Notes under the pieces: model-generated
What the model was told of the DNA's origin: nothing
What the model saw: the letters and a program-made list of their open reading frames with translations, nothing else
The model's database searches: none
Position numbers and translations under genes: made by a program
Shown here: positions 9,589-18,496 of the stretch, piece after piece
Layout of the letters: each line of letters begins with the position of its first letter
Numbering within the stretch: position 1 is the stretch's first letter
Source of the DNA: Rhizobiaceae bacterium
Lineage (GTDB): Bacteria; Pseudomonadota; Alphaproteobacteria; Rhizobiales; Rhizobiaceae
Reading direction: 5' to 3'
Assembly (NCBI GenBank): GCA_023953775.1
Contig: JAMLJD010000041.1
Location: 1 to 37,139, forward strand
Length of the DNA stretch: 37,139 bases

Positions 9589-11547
9589 TCAACTCACAAT
9601 GCGCAGGTTCGAGAGTTCGTCGGCAATTTCCTTGAAGTCCTGCTTCAGCGTGCCGCCGGTCGCGTTCCAGAACAGCTTGTCAGCCTTCGAAGAATCACTG
9701 GGATCCATGCGGAACCGCGAGTCGGACGCGCATCGCCGCAACGCGTCTATCGCCGCGCTTTGCCCGCTGTCGCTGGCATCGAGATCGAGTGCGACCGTCA
9801 TCAGAATGATGCCGTTCGCCTTGGCGTTGGCGCACAGCGTGTCGAGATGCTCGTTCATCGCGGCGGTGTAGTTGCCGTTCGAGTAATTGTATTTGCCAAC
9901 CGAACTCGTCGTGCCCAGCAGGAGCCGTCCGATATCGCCGAGACCGTAGCCCGGCTGGAGATAGCCGTGGGCGGAATAGATCGACTTGTTTCCGGCCGGG
10001 TCGGAATAGCCGAGCGAGCCCGGCGTATAATAGGTGTTCTCGCCGTCGGTGAGGAGGATGACAACCTTGTCATTCCCGCGTTCCGCCTCCGACCGCCCGT
10101 CCGGGAAGGGCGCCTGGCTCGAAAGCGCGTTCCAGCCCCAGTTGAGTCCCTCCGGGACGTTGGTGGCGCCGCTGGCTTCCATGGCCTCGATCGCCGCGTT
10201 CACCGCGGCGAGCCCGTCCTCGGTGCTGACGTCCGTCAGCCGGCTTATCGGCTTGGACGTGCAGCTGTAGTTCGGACCGCTGCCCTTGGCCGAACTGGCG
10301 CCGAGGGGGCGCACGTCGAAATATTTTTTCATGTTGCGCTGGCGTGTCAGCCCGGAGCTGCTTTCCGTGCCGTCGTTCCACCAGTTGTTCGCCGCGCTGA
10401 AATTGTCCGGATACTCGTCGTCCTCGGTCGCCCACCGGTCGCCCGGCTCGTCGGGCGCGAACATCGGGACATAAAGGCTTGCCGGATCGCCATTGCCGAA
10501 CTCGTCGCCATAGGGGATCGCGCCATTGATGTTGTAGGGCGAAGGTCTTGCCTCAACGCAGCCTTGCCAGGTGGCATAGACGCCGATGACGTTCTCGTAG
10601 TAGCCAGTCTCGCGGTAGTAGCCGTTCCTGCACGTTCCATTGCTGCGATAGCTGGTGCAGACCCATTCCGTGCCGGTGACGATCCACTCGCGCGAATCGA
10701 CTTTCTTCATGTCTTTGTAGAGCGAGAAACGCGACAGGATTTCGCCCGACTCCGTGCCCCAGCCGACCCCCTGCTTGTACCAGATCCCGCCGACATTGGT
10801 CGCACCCTTGTCCGGATCATCGAGTGACGACCAGTCGAAATTCTCGTGATGGACGGGTGAAATTCCCTTCGTGTCCATCCATGCTTCGCCTGCGTTCAAG
10901 GGGCCGACATTCACAGACCCGGCAAACGGCACCAGCGCGAACTGGACGGGCTTGTCGACCTTCTGGATCTGCTGGGCCTGTTTCGACAGGGTCGAGACGA
11001 GCTCCTTGGCCGCGGCCTTGAGGAGGTCGAGCCGCTTTTCGCCTGACCCGTCGCCGGTATAGGCCATGGAGCCCGAATTATCGAGCACCAGTGCGACTTC
11101 CAGCGTGTTCTTGAGCCGGACTTCCGTGCTTGCCGAAAAGCTGATCGGTCCCGTTCCGTCGGCCGCGACCCCGAGCAGCAATTTGCGGAAGGACGGCAGG
11201 AAATAGGGCTGGTAATCCAGGATCGCGGTCAGCTTCAGCGTGCCGCCGCCGCCTTCATTGCTTGGCAACACCACACCGAGCTCCGTGTGCGCGGGATCGA
11301 CAGGCCCTAGATTGGCTTCGAAGAAGTCCTTTGCATAGGCTTTCAATTCATCGTCGGTGGCGCCCGTCACCGCCTCGCGCGCGGTGGCGACGCCGGCGGC
11401 ATCGAGCGCGTTCATCGTCGCCTGTCGCTGCCGGTTCATCTCCGCGAAATCGACCGCAAGCGCCAGCCCGCCCATCAACGGCACCATCGCCACCACCACG
11501 GCGATCGCGTAGGCGCCGCGTCTGTCGTCGAGAAACCTGCGGAACAT
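9589..11547 (-). CDS. TadE/TadG-like von Willebrand factor A domain protein (copy 1)
   Basis: A 652-residue protein. The N-terminus FRRFLDDRRGAYAIAVVVAM is the short basic stretch plus single membrane helix (about 11-35) typical of TadE/TadG and related Flp-pilus pseudopilin-like proteins. The rest should be outside the cytoplasm. A vWA domain begins near 150 with a complete metal-site motif DNSGS (156-160) and has VVILLTDGEN at 495-504 as the late conserved segment. A long insertion (about 220-440) has cysteines at 297, 306, 330 and 429 that could form disulfides. It ends FKEIADELSNLRIVS. It is paralogous to the next gene upstream on the same strand, with which it shares order, insertion and ending. 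No tad ATPase, prepilin peptidase or secretin genes are near, so a role in pili is unproven; adhesion or cell-surface assembly are alternatives. Confidence 0.85.
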   Translation of the reverse strand: MFRRFLDDRRGAYAIAVVVAMVPLMGGLALAVDFAEMNRQRQATMNALDAAGVATAREAVTGATDDELKAYAKDFFEANLGPVDPAHTELGVVLPSNEGGGGTLKLTAILDYQPYFLPSFRKLLLGVAADGTGPISFSASTEVRLKNTLEVALVLDNSGSMAYTGDGSGEKRLDLLKAAAKELVSTLSKQAQQIQKVDKPVQFALVPFAGSVNVGPLNAGEAWMDTKGISPVHHENFDWSSLDDPDKGATNVGGIWYKQGVGWGTESGEILSRFSLYKDMKKVDSREWIVTGTEWVCTSYRSNGTCRNGYYRETGYYENVIGVYATWQGCVEARPSPYNINGAIPYGDEFGNGDPASLYVPMFAPDEPGDRWATEDDEYPDNFSAANNWWNDGTESSSGLTRQRNMKKYFDVRPLGASSAKGSGPNYSCTSKPISRLTDVSTEDGLAAVNAAIEAMEASGATNVPEGLNWGWNALSSQAPFPDGRSEAERGNDKVVILLTDGENTYYTPGSLGYSDPAGNKSIYSAHGYLQPGYGLGDIGRLLLGTTSSVGKYNYSNGNYTAAMNEHLDTLCANAKANGIILMTVALDLDASDSGQSAAIDALRRCASDSRFRMDPSDSSKADKLFWNATGGTLKQDFKEIADELSNLRIVS

Positions 11548-11701
11548 TCCGCCGCTTGCCCCTGCCGCAAGAAGAATCCAGCCGCCACAATTGCAGCAAT
11601 CGTTGAAGACGGCGTTTGGAAAACCGCTCGAATGAGCTCGGCGCGCCTAAGGCGGCCTTAACCAAATACGGCGCAAGTGCGGGAACGATGCCCGAGATGA
11701 A

Positions 11702-11728
11702 GACGCCCCGCCGTCGAGGCGGAGCGTC
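11702..11728 (-). terminator. Probable terminator between the tandem vWA genes
   Basis: The arms at 11702-11712 and 11718-11728 form an 11-bp stem with one G-U wobble around a five-base loop. On the minus strand TCTTCATCT follows. It lies shortly after the upstream vWA gene, suggesting the two copies are at least partly separate units. Confidence 0.45.
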
Positions 11729-11795
11729 GGATAGAGCGGGGGGGCGGCTAGCTGACGATGCGCAGGTTCGAAAGCTCGTCGGCGATTTCCTTGAA

Positions 11796-13658
11796 CTACT
11801 CGGCAAGGTTACTGCCGGTCGCGTTCCAGTACAGCTTCGCCGGCTTGCTGCCGTTCTTGCGGAACTTCGAGTCCGAAGCGCATTCCTCCAGCGCATCCAT
11901 CTGCGCCTTCTCGGTCGCATCGGCCGCACTGAGGTCGAGCGAGACCGTCATGATCGTGATGCTCTCGCTCTTGGCATTGTCGCACAGCGTCGCGAACTGC
12001 TCGTTCAGCGCCTTGGTGTAGTTGCCGTTCGAATAGTCGGATTTGCTCACGGCCGACGAGGTGTTGAGGAACAGTCGCGTGGTCGATCCGCCGCTATACG
12101 TCTTGCCGGTATAGCCGTAGGCCGAATAGATCGATTTGTTGCCGGCGAGGTCGTTGTAGCCGAGCGATTCGGGCGTGTAGTACGTATTGGCGCCATCGGT
12201 CAGTACGATCACGACCTTGTCATTGCCCTTCTGGCCGTCGGTCCGGCCTTCGGTGAAGGGCTGGGCGCTGGACACGACTCGCCAACCCCACGCCAGTCCT
12301 TCGACCGCATTGGTGCCGCCGAGCGCGGCCATCGCGTCGATGGCGTTCTTGATCGTGGTCATTCCGGCCGTCGTTCCGACGTCGGTCAGCGGGGTGATCG
12401 CATTCGTCGTGCATCCCGTATTCGGCCCGGCGTCCTTTCCGGCGTAACTGGTTCCGCTCGATGCCGGGTCGAAATATTTCGGCGTGTAGCCCTGACGGTA
12501 GCTGTCGCTGGAGCTGTTCGTCAGGTCCTTCCACCAGTTCGAATAGGCGCTACGGTTCCAGCCATCCTTCCTGTCGGTTTCGTCGGGTGAGAACCATGGC
12601 ACGAAAAGTGTCGCAGGCGTCCCTGTCGACGGTGCCGTATCGTCGACATTGTAAGGGTAGGGCCGTGCCTCCACGCAGCCGTACCAGTCGCTGAAGCTGC
12701 TGTAGACCGGCACGTCCTCATATACGTCGACATAGCCGTAACTCTTACATCCACCCCACCAGTACTTGCTCACACAACCCCACTGGGTTCCCGTCTTGAC
12801 GGTCTGCGTGCCGGTCTGGCGCTTCATCTCGTCGAACAGCGTGAATCGGGTGACCCGCTGGTTTTCCTCGGCACCCCAATCAGAGCCCTTCTTGTAGTAG
12901 ACGCCGCCGCTCATCTGTACCTTCTTGTTGGTTCCGCTGAATGCGGTCCAGTCGAAGTTTTCGTGATGAATGGGCGAGATGCCGTCCTGGTCCATCCAGG
13001 TGGCTGTCTTGTTCGACGTGCCGACATTGACCGCGCTTGCGAATGGTACGAGGCCGAACTGGACCGGTTTGCTGACCTGTTTCAGAAGAGCGCCTTCGGC
13101 GGCGATGGTATCGACCAGTTGCTTGGCCGCTTCCTTGAGCAGCACCATGCGCTTCTTGCCGGAGCCGAGGCCGATATAGTCCATCGAACCCGAATTATCG
13201 AGCACGAGGGCGACTTCGAGGGTGTTTTTGAGACGGACTTCGGATTCAGCGCTGAACTTGAACAGCGCGTCCTGGTCCGTATCACCCATCAGTTCCGCGA
13301 AAGGTCCGAAGAAATAGGGCTTGTACGGCACTTCGGCGGTCAGCTTGAGCGTGCCGCCACCGGTGTTGTTTTGCGGCAGAACCAGCGTGATCACCGCGCT
13401 CGAGGCATCGACCCCGTTGAGATTCGCCTTGAAGAACTCCTTCGCATAGGCGTCGAGCTCTTCGTCCGTCGCGCCCTCGACGATGCGTCGGGCGGTGGCA
13501 ATGCCGGCGGCATCGAGGGCGTTCAGCGTGAGCTGCCGCTGCCGGGTCATCTGCGAGAAGTCGATTGCCAGCGCCAGGGCGCCCATCAGGGGCACCATGA
13601 GCACGACCGTCATCAATGCGTAGTTTCCGCGTGAATCGCGTAGGAACCTGCGGAACAT
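11796..13658 (-). CDS. TadE/TadG-like von Willebrand factor A domain protein (copy 2, C-terminus cut by a nonsense codon)
   Basis: A 620-residue paralogue of the neighbouring gene. It starts FRRFLRDSRGNYALMTVVLM with one membrane helix (about 12-35), has the vWA metal motif DNSGS at 154-158, VVIVLTDGANTYY late in the domain, and the same cysteine-containing insertion (WGCVSKYWWGGCKSYG, YGCVEARPYPYN). The frame ends at a TAG (11796-11798). Reading through it gives FKEIADELSNLRIVS and a stop at 11748-11750, exactly the ending of copy 1, so a CAG-to-TAG change probably removed the last 15 residues. The loss may be tolerated or may be a sequence error. The ATG at 13658 is supported by identity with copy 1's start; the ribosome site is weak. 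Confidence 0.85.
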   Translation of the reverse strand: MFRRFLRDSRGNYALMTVVLMVPLMGALALAIDFSQMTRQRQLTLNALDAAGIATARRIVEGATDEELDAYAKEFFKANLNGVDASSAVITLVLPQNNTGGGTLKLTAEVPYKPYFFGPFAELMGDTDQDALFKFSAESEVRLKNTLEVALVLDNSGSMDYIGLGSGKKRMVLLKEAAKQLVDTIAAEGALLKQVSKPVQFGLVPFASAVNVGTSNKTATWMDQDGISPIHHENFDWTAFSGTNKKVQMSGGVYYKKGSDWGAEENQRVTRFTLFDEMKRQTGTQTVKTGTQWGCVSKYWWGGCKSYGYVDVYEDVPVYSSFSDWYGCVEARPYPYNVDDTAPSTGTPATLFVPWFSPDETDRKDGWNRSAYSNWWKDLTNSSSDSYRQGYTPKYFDPASSGTSYAGKDAGPNTGCTTNAITPLTDVGTTAGMTTIKNAIDAMAALGGTNAVEGLAWGWRVVSSAQPFTEGRTDGQKGNDKVVIVLTDGANTYYTPESLGYNDLAGNKSIYSAYGYTGKTYSGGSTTRLFLNTSSAVSKSDYSNGNYTKALNEQFATLCDNAKSESITIMTVSLDLSAADATEKAQMDALEECASDSKFRKNGSKPAKLYWNATGSNLAE

Positions 13659-13766
13659 CTTGCTGCCACCCCTGCCGTAGTGAAACTGACGGCGTACGGT
13701 GACAGAAACTCTTTAATATCCGCTAATTGGTCTGCGTCGAAACCGCGCCGCCGGCTTCACGCGTTC

Positions 13767-14993
13767 TTAACCACCAGCCCTGCCGCTTGCGGGGCGGGGT
13801 TCAGGTCCCCTGTCGTTGTCCTTCAGGCGCCGCGGCCCGGAGAAGCGTTCGCCGGTCAGGAGGTCGATGCCGAGATCTATCAGGTTGACCGCATCCTCGT
13901 CTGTCGACACGCCGGTGGCGACTACCGTCACGGTCGCATCCGAGGCGGTTTCAAGGATGGATTCCAGCGGGCGGACGCTACGCGACGGCTTTTCGCGCTC
14001 CAGGAGCCGGTCGGTGGAAAGGCGTAGGTACTCGATCCCGTATTGACCGAACGCGCCCTTCGGGGAAAACGCGTCTGCCCAGCCATCGGCCGCGAGCGGC
14101 ACTGATGCTGCCGTCAGTTGCGACAGGCGCCCCTGAAGCGCCTCGCTGGCAAAGACCTCGGCCGGAAAGCACAGCACGAGCGTACGGCAGAGGCCCGGGT
14201 GCACCCTGAACATGTCGATCGTCGCCGCGAATGTCGCAGCGTCGTCGAGGAGGGCGCGCGACAGCGGCACGTGAAGCGGCGTTCTCTCGCCGGCGATGCC
14301 GAGCTTGCGCAGGCTCGTCTCGGCTGCGGCCGTGATCAGTGCGCGTTCGAACTCTGCGACGCCCACGCCGGCGGCAGTTGCGGCGAGCCGCGCCACGTCG
14401 ACCGAGGCGCCGTCCCGCTCGATGTGGGCGAAGACATCGAAGGCGACGGCCACGCTGTCGGCGACCGAAATGATCGGCTGCAGGCTGACCTCCAGCATGT
14501 TCTCCCGCACCGCACGGGCGAGAAGTTCCTCGAGCGGTGCATCGAGGCCGCGCGGCTGGGCAGGCCGTGCCAGGCTCGCGGGATGGGGAATGACGTTCGA
14601 CCGGGACGGTGCGGGAGCGGTGTCTTGCGACGGTGTTACATGCCCGTCGCCGCTGCGTTCGCCGACGAGTTCCGCCAGACCACGCAGCTCCTTTTCCACC
14701 AGCGCGTTGAGCTCGGCAAGGCCGGCATTCTCGCGGTTGGTGCGCGACATCAGTTCCTTCAGCCGCATCTCGAACGAATTGACCAGCCGCACCATGTCGC
14801 GGCGGGCGGTCCGGGCCTGCGTCGCCGCCACGAAGGAGAAGATCGCCGCCGCCAGCGCAATGGCAAAGCCACTGAGCGACAGGATCAGAGGCATGTCCGT
14901 ATTCGACAGTACCGAAATGCCGCCGCCGGTCCACGCCGAAACGGCCGCCAACGCGGTCGCCGACAGAACGATGATGAGGATGAGTCGACGCAT
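13767..14993 (-). CDS. Membrane protein with a degenerate EAL-like domain
   Basis: A 408-residue protein: two N-terminal membrane helices (about 4-20 and 34-56), a coiled-coil-like stretch (QARTARRDMVRLVNSFEMRL onward to about 115), a Ser/Pro/Ala-rich linker, then an EAL-type fold (about 150-390) recognised from VSLQPIISV, GVGVAEFERALI, IEYLRLSTDRLL and LLTGERFSGPRRLK. The catalytic residues of EAL phosphodiesterases are missing: the EAL position reads FDV, NLS is PLS, DDFG is ADGW, the lysine of KLD is replaced by RLS, and EGVE is TGVS. It cannot hydrolyse cyclic-di-GMP but might bind it or a protein partner. ATG 14993 gives MRRLILIIVL; a longer frame exists upstream. It lies 108 bases before the tandem vWA genes on the same strand. 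Confidence 0.8.
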   Translation of the reverse strand: MRRLILIIVLSATALAAVSAWTGGGISVLSNTDMPLILSLSGFAIALAAAIFSFVAATQARTARRDMVRLVNSFEMRLKELMSRTNRENAGLAELNALVEKELRGLAELVGERSGDGHVTPSQDTAPAPSRSNVIPHPASLARPAQPRGLDAPLEELLARAVRENMLEVSLQPIISVADSVAVAFDVFAHIERDGASVDVARLAATAAGVGVAEFERALITAAAETSLRKLGIAGERTPLHVPLSRALLDDAATFAATIDMFRVHPGLCRTLVLCFPAEVFASEALQGRLSQLTAASVPLAADGWADAFSPKGAFGQYGIEYLRLSTDRLLEREKPSRSVRPLESILETASDATVTVVATGVSTDEDAVNLIDLGIDLLTGERFSGPRRLKDNDRGPEPRPASGRAGG

Positions 14994-15167
14994 GACTTGC
15001 TTCTTCCCCGATGGCCCCGGACGGAAAAATCCCCTTGCCGTCACGACGGTTTGTTGTCGCATGGGCATATTGTCGTGTTAAGCGAAAGCTGGTGACAGGG
15101 TGAACGCCTTCGGTTAATCGGGTGCGGCTCTTTTCCCCTTCGCATCGCCTCGAAAACCGGAAAGTTG

Positions 15168-16037
15168 ATGACAACCGCTACGAACACGATCGCAACGATC
15201 GACACGCTTGATGCGCTTACGCCGCGCTATGACGCCGTGCTCTGCGACGTGTGGGGCGTCGTCCACAATGGCGTGCGGGTTTTCTCCGAGGCGACTGCCG
15301 CGCTGCGGCGGGCGCGGGAAAGCGGCCTTCCGGTCGTCCTGATCACCAACGCGCCGCGACCGCATGCGGATGTCGAACGCCAGCTTGAAACGCTGGGAAC
15401 GCCCGCCGATTGCTTCGATGCCGTAGTCACGTCTGGCGACGTGACCCGGGCGCTGATCAGTGAGGGATCGCGCCGGGTCTTCCATCTCGGCCCTGAGCGC
15501 GATTATCCGATCTTCGAGGGCCTCGATGTCGAGCTGGTGGAGGAATTCGAGGCGTCCTCCGTGGTTTGCACGGGCCTGTTCGACGACGACACCGAGACGC
15601 CTGAGGACTATGCCGGGATGCTGGCGCGGATGCGTGCCAGGGACCTGCCCTTCATCTGCGCCAATCCGGACATCGTGGTTGAGCGCGGCGACCGTCTGGT
15701 CTGGTGCGCTGGCGCGCTTGCGCGCGACTACGGCCAGCTCGGCGGGCGCACGATCATCGCCGGCAAGCCGCACCGGCCGATCTACGAGGCGTCGATCGCT
15801 GCTGCCGAGAAGCTTCTCGACCGGCCGCTTGCCCGTGAACGCGTCCTGGCGATCGGCGACGGCATCATGACCGATGTGAAGGGTGCGTCTGGTTTCGGCC
15901 TTGACGTGCTCTACGTCACTGGCGGCATCCACGCGCGCGAATATGCCGGCCCAAAAGGAGCCGATCCGCAGCGGCTGGCCGACTTTCTCGAACGTCACGG
16001 CTATCATCCGGTCGCGGCGATCGAGAAGCTGCGCTAA
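15168..16037 (+). CDS. HAD-superfamily class IIA hydrolase (TIGR01459 type)
   Basis: A 289-residue cytosolic phosphatase. HAD motif I is CDVWGVVHNG (26-35), which has the nucleophile Asp27 but Trp in place of the usual second Asp, as in the alphaproteobacterial group described as TIGR01459. Motif II is VVLITNAPRP, motif III is IIAGKPHRPIY with its lysine, and motif IV is AIGDGIMTDVKGA. The class IIA cap lies between motifs II and III. The physiological substrate is not known to me; NagD/PGP-like phosphate esters are typical of class IIA. A TTG codon directly precedes the ATG at 15168 and is in frame, but ATG is preferred. ribF follows 16 bases later, the usual rhizobial order. Confidence 0.9.
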   Translation: MTTATNTIATIDTLDALTPRYDAVLCDVWGVVHNGVRVFSEATAALRRARESGLPVVLITNAPRPHADVERQLETLGTPADCFDAVVTSGDVTRALISEGSRRVFHLGPERDYPIFEGLDVELVEEFEASSVVCTGLFDDDTETPEDYAGMLARMRARDLPFICANPDIVVERGDRLVWCAGALARDYGQLGGRTIIAGKPHRPIYEASIAAAEKLLDRPLARERVLAIGDGIMTDVKGASGFGLDVLYVTGGIHAREYAGPKGADPQRLADFLERHGYHPVAAIEKLR

Positions 16038-16053
16038 GCGGACCGGCGCCGCG

Positions 16054-17061
16054 ATGGCAAACGGTGGGACTATTTCCCGCATCGACGATTTCAGCGCCAT
16101 CCCCGGCAAGTTTCGTGGCGGCGTGGCCGCAATCGGCAATTTCGACGGTATTCATCGCGGCCATCAGGCCGTTCTGTCCAAGGCGCTCGAGATTGCCGAA
16201 CGCGAGAACAGGCCGGCGCTGGTTCTGACTTTCGAACCGCATCCGCGCACCGTGTTCCGGCCTGAAAGCCCGCTCGACCGGCTGACCCCGGCCCCCGTCA
16301 AGGCACGCATTCTGGAAGCGCTTGGCTTTGATGCGGTCGTCGAGCAGGAATTCTCGCGCGACTTCGCCGCGATCGGTTCGGGCGACTTTGCCAGGCTGGT
16401 TCTGGGGCAGGGCCTCGGTATTGCTCACGCGGTCACTGGCCATAACTTCCACTTCGGGCATGATCGCGAGGGGACGCCTCGGAAGCTTGCCGAGGACGGG
16501 CAGGCGGCCGGCTTCGGTGTCACCTGCGTCGACGCGTTCGCGGGTGAAGACGGCGACGTCGTGTCGTCGACGAGAATCCGTGCGCTTCTGGCGGAGGGCG
16601 AAGTGGCGGTTGCTGCCGGGCTTTTGGGTCATCGGCATGCGGTCGAGGCCGAAATCATCGGTGGCCGTCGGCTGGGGCGTACGCTCGGCTATCCCACGGC
16701 CAACATGGCGCTTCCGCCCGAAACGGCGTTGCGGCACGGGATCTACGCGGTGCGTTTTCGCCGCGCCGACGGTTCGCTTCATGACGGCGTGGCGAGCTTT
16801 GGACGCAGGCCGACCGTGGAGGGCGACGGCGCGCCGCTCCTGGAGACGCATCTGTTCGACTTCGGAGGTGATCTGTATGGCGAGATGTGCGGCGTCGTCT
16901 TTTTCGGTTTCCTGCGCGGCGAGGAGAAGTTCGCCGACCTCGACGCACTGACGGACCAGATGCGGCGGGATGAGCAGGAGGCTCGCGCCCTGCTTGGCGG
17001 CGTCAGGCCGGTTTCGGAGCTCGACCGCGTGCTCAACTTCACCCCCGCTTCGGCGGATTGA
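16054..17061 (+). CDS. ribF: RibF, bifunctional riboflavin kinase/FAD synthetase
   Basis: A 335-residue cytosolic enzyme that phosphorylates riboflavin to FMN and adenylylates FMN to FAD. The N-terminal nucleotidyltransferase domain has AIGNFDGIHRGHQ (27-38) with the HxGH-like site, LTFEPHPRTVFRP and VVSSTRIRALLAEGEV. The C-terminal riboflavin kinase domain has GRRLGRTLGYPTANM and YAVRF, GRRPTVEG and LETHLFDF. Length and domain order are normal. A longer frame begins upstream inside the HAD gene, but the ATG at 16054 matches the family start. It supplies the flavin used by many enzymes, including the reductase at 1894. It is probably cotranscribed with the HAD gene and the SDR genes. Confidence 0.95.
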   Translation: MANGGTISRIDDFSAIPGKFRGGVAAIGNFDGIHRGHQAVLSKALEIAERENRPALVLTFEPHPRTVFRPESPLDRLTPAPVKARILEALGFDAVVEQEFSRDFAAIGSGDFARLVLGQGLGIAHAVTGHNFHFGHDREGTPRKLAEDGQAAGFGVTCVDAFAGEDGDVVSSTRIRALLAEGEVAVAAGLLGHRHAVEAEIIGGRRLGRTLGYPTANMALPPETALRHGIYAVRFRRADGSLHDGVASFGRRPTVEGDGAPLLETHLFDFGGDLYGEMCGVVFFGFLRGEEKFADLDALTDQMRRDEQEARALLGGVRPVSELDRVLNFTPASAD

Positions 17062-17093
17062 CCCCGCGCGTCTTGCGTTCGAGAGTGCCTCCG

Positions 17094-17786
17094 ATGGGCA
17101 AGCGCGTGCTGATTACGGGAGCGACATCTGGCATCGGCAGCGCGCTGGCGCACCATTATGCCGGGCATGCGGACCTGCTGCTTGCCGGTCGCCGGCCTGA
17201 ACAGGACATTCGCCGGGATGTGCCCGCCGATGCGGCATATGTTGCCGCCGACCAGTCGCGCCCGGAAGAGGCGGCGACCCGTATCGACGAGGCATGCGAA
17301 AGCCTAGGCTGGGACGGCCTCGATCTAGGGATCCTCAATGCGGGGACGGGCTATGTCGGCGATCCGGCGCTCGAGGATCCAGACCGGTTGCGCGAGACTG
17401 TCGACACCAATCTCGTTGCGCCGATCGCCATTGCTCACCGCCTCTTGCCGTTGCTCGAGGCAGCCGGTGGTCATCTTGTCCTCATAGGCTCCACAGCCCA
17501 TCGCGGCGCGCCGGCATTCGCCAGCTATGCCGCGTCGAAGGCGGGGCTGGACGGGTTTGCACGCGCGCTGCGCGAGGAATGGAAGGGACGGGTAGGCGTC
17601 CAGGTGATCCATCCCGGCCCGACCCGCACGGGCATGCATCGCAAGGCCGGGCTGGAGCCGCGCGGCGAGCGGTTTTTCGCGTCGCCGGAGCGGATGGCGC
17701 GGCTCATCGCGCAGGCAGTCGAAACCGGTCGGTCGCCGGTGACGATCTCGTTCGCGCGCTATGCGTTAGCCGGTGGCGGCCGGTGA
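17094..17786 (+). CDS. Short-chain dehydrogenase/reductase (SDR1)
   Basis: A 230-residue classical SDR. It shows the nucleotide-binding TGATSGIG (8-15), the LNAG motif (GILNAGTGYVG), the catalytic Ser region LVLIGSTAHRGAP and the YAASK Tyr/Lys pair, followed by VIHPGPTRTGM. The C-terminus ends without a membrane helix. The ATG at 17094 immediately precedes GKRVLITG; an in-frame codon at 17058 inside the end of ribF is unlikely. Its stop overlaps the GTG of the next SDR gene by 4 nt, so the two paralogues are translationally coupled. The substrate cannot be deduced. Confidence 0.85.
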   Translation: MGKRVLITGATSGIGSALAHHYAGHADLLLAGRRPEQDIRRDVPADAAYVAADQSRPEEAATRIDEACESLGWDGLDLGILNAGTGYVGDPALEDPDRLRETVDTNLVAPIAIAHRLLPLLEAAGGHLVLIGSTAHRGAPAFASYAASKAGLDGFARALREEWKGRVGVQVIHPGPTRTGMHRKAGLEPRGERFFASPERMARLIAQAVETGRSPVTISFARYALAGGGR

Positions 17787-18496
17787 AGCCGCGACGCGCT
17801 TTGGTGACCGGTGGTTCGGCCGGGCTTGGCCGGGCCATGGTCCTCGACCTGGAAGCGCGCGGTTACGACGTGGTGACGGTCGACCGCAGCGAGGCAACGC
17901 CGCGTCCGGGCTCGGTGGATGTGCGCTGCGACTTGTCCGACCGGGCCGAGGTCGACAGGGTCCTGCCGGTACTCATTGCGGCCGGTCCGTTCGACGTGGT
18001 TTTCCTGAACGCCGGCGCCAGCGCGACCGGCCGCTTCGAGGCGATACCCTTTGAGGCGCAGCGGCGTATCCTCCAGCTCAATGCTGAAACGCCGATCCTG
18101 ATGGCTACGGCTCTGGCGGGCGCAGGCGCCCTGCGCGGTGGGCTCTGTTTCGTGTCGTCGCTGTCGCATTTCACGGGCTATCCCGGAGCCTCCGCCTACG
18201 CCGCGTCCAAGGACGCGATCGCGGTCTATGCAAAGAGCGTCCGCAGGCCGTTCGCCGCGCGCGGCATCTCGGTCACGCTGGCCTGTCCGGGACCGCTCGC
18301 CACGGATCATGCCGCCCGCCACGCGCCACCGGGTGCGAACGGTTCGCAGCGTATGGACCCGGAACGTGCCGCCCGCTCCATCGTCGATGCGACGCTCCGC
18401 GGTCGTCGCCTCGTGGTCCCAGGGTTGCGTGCCAAGCTCGTCGCTTCCGTCGGCTACGTTTTCCCGGCGCCGTCACGCGGCGCATGGCAGCGCTGA
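17783..18496 (+). CDS. Short-chain dehydrogenase/reductase (SDR2), C-terminus probably frameshifted
   Basis: A second SDR coupled to SDR1 by a GTGA overlap. It has TGGSAGLG (9-16), FLNAGASATG, the catalytic Ser in CFVSSLSHFTG and YAASK, then LACPGPLATD. The open frame ends after 237 residues at GAWQR. Shifting one base near 18472 instead gives VTRRMAALIYDRLDGEVW and a TAA at 18526-18528, which looks like a natural end and makes a 248-residue protein. One missing G in the CCG-GTC junction would explain it. The domain core is unaffected, so activity could survive even if the break is real. Confidence 0.75.
   Translation: MKPRRALVTGGSAGLGRAMVLDLEARGYDVVTVDRSEATPRPGSVDVRCDLSDRAEVDRVLPVLIAAGPFDVVFLNAGASATGRFEAIPFEAQRRILQLNAETPILMATALAGAGALRGGLCFVSSLSHFTGYPGASAYAASKDAIAVYAKSVRRPFAARGISVTLACPGPLATDHAARHAPPGANGSQRMDPERAARSIVDATLRGRRLVVPGLRAKLVASVGYVFPAPSRGAWQR

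Noticed and set aside
9589..13658. Complete Tad/Flp pilus locus
   Set aside because: Only TadG-like vWA proteins are present; no CpaF-type ATPase, prepilin peptidase, secretin or TadB/C genes occur in the window.
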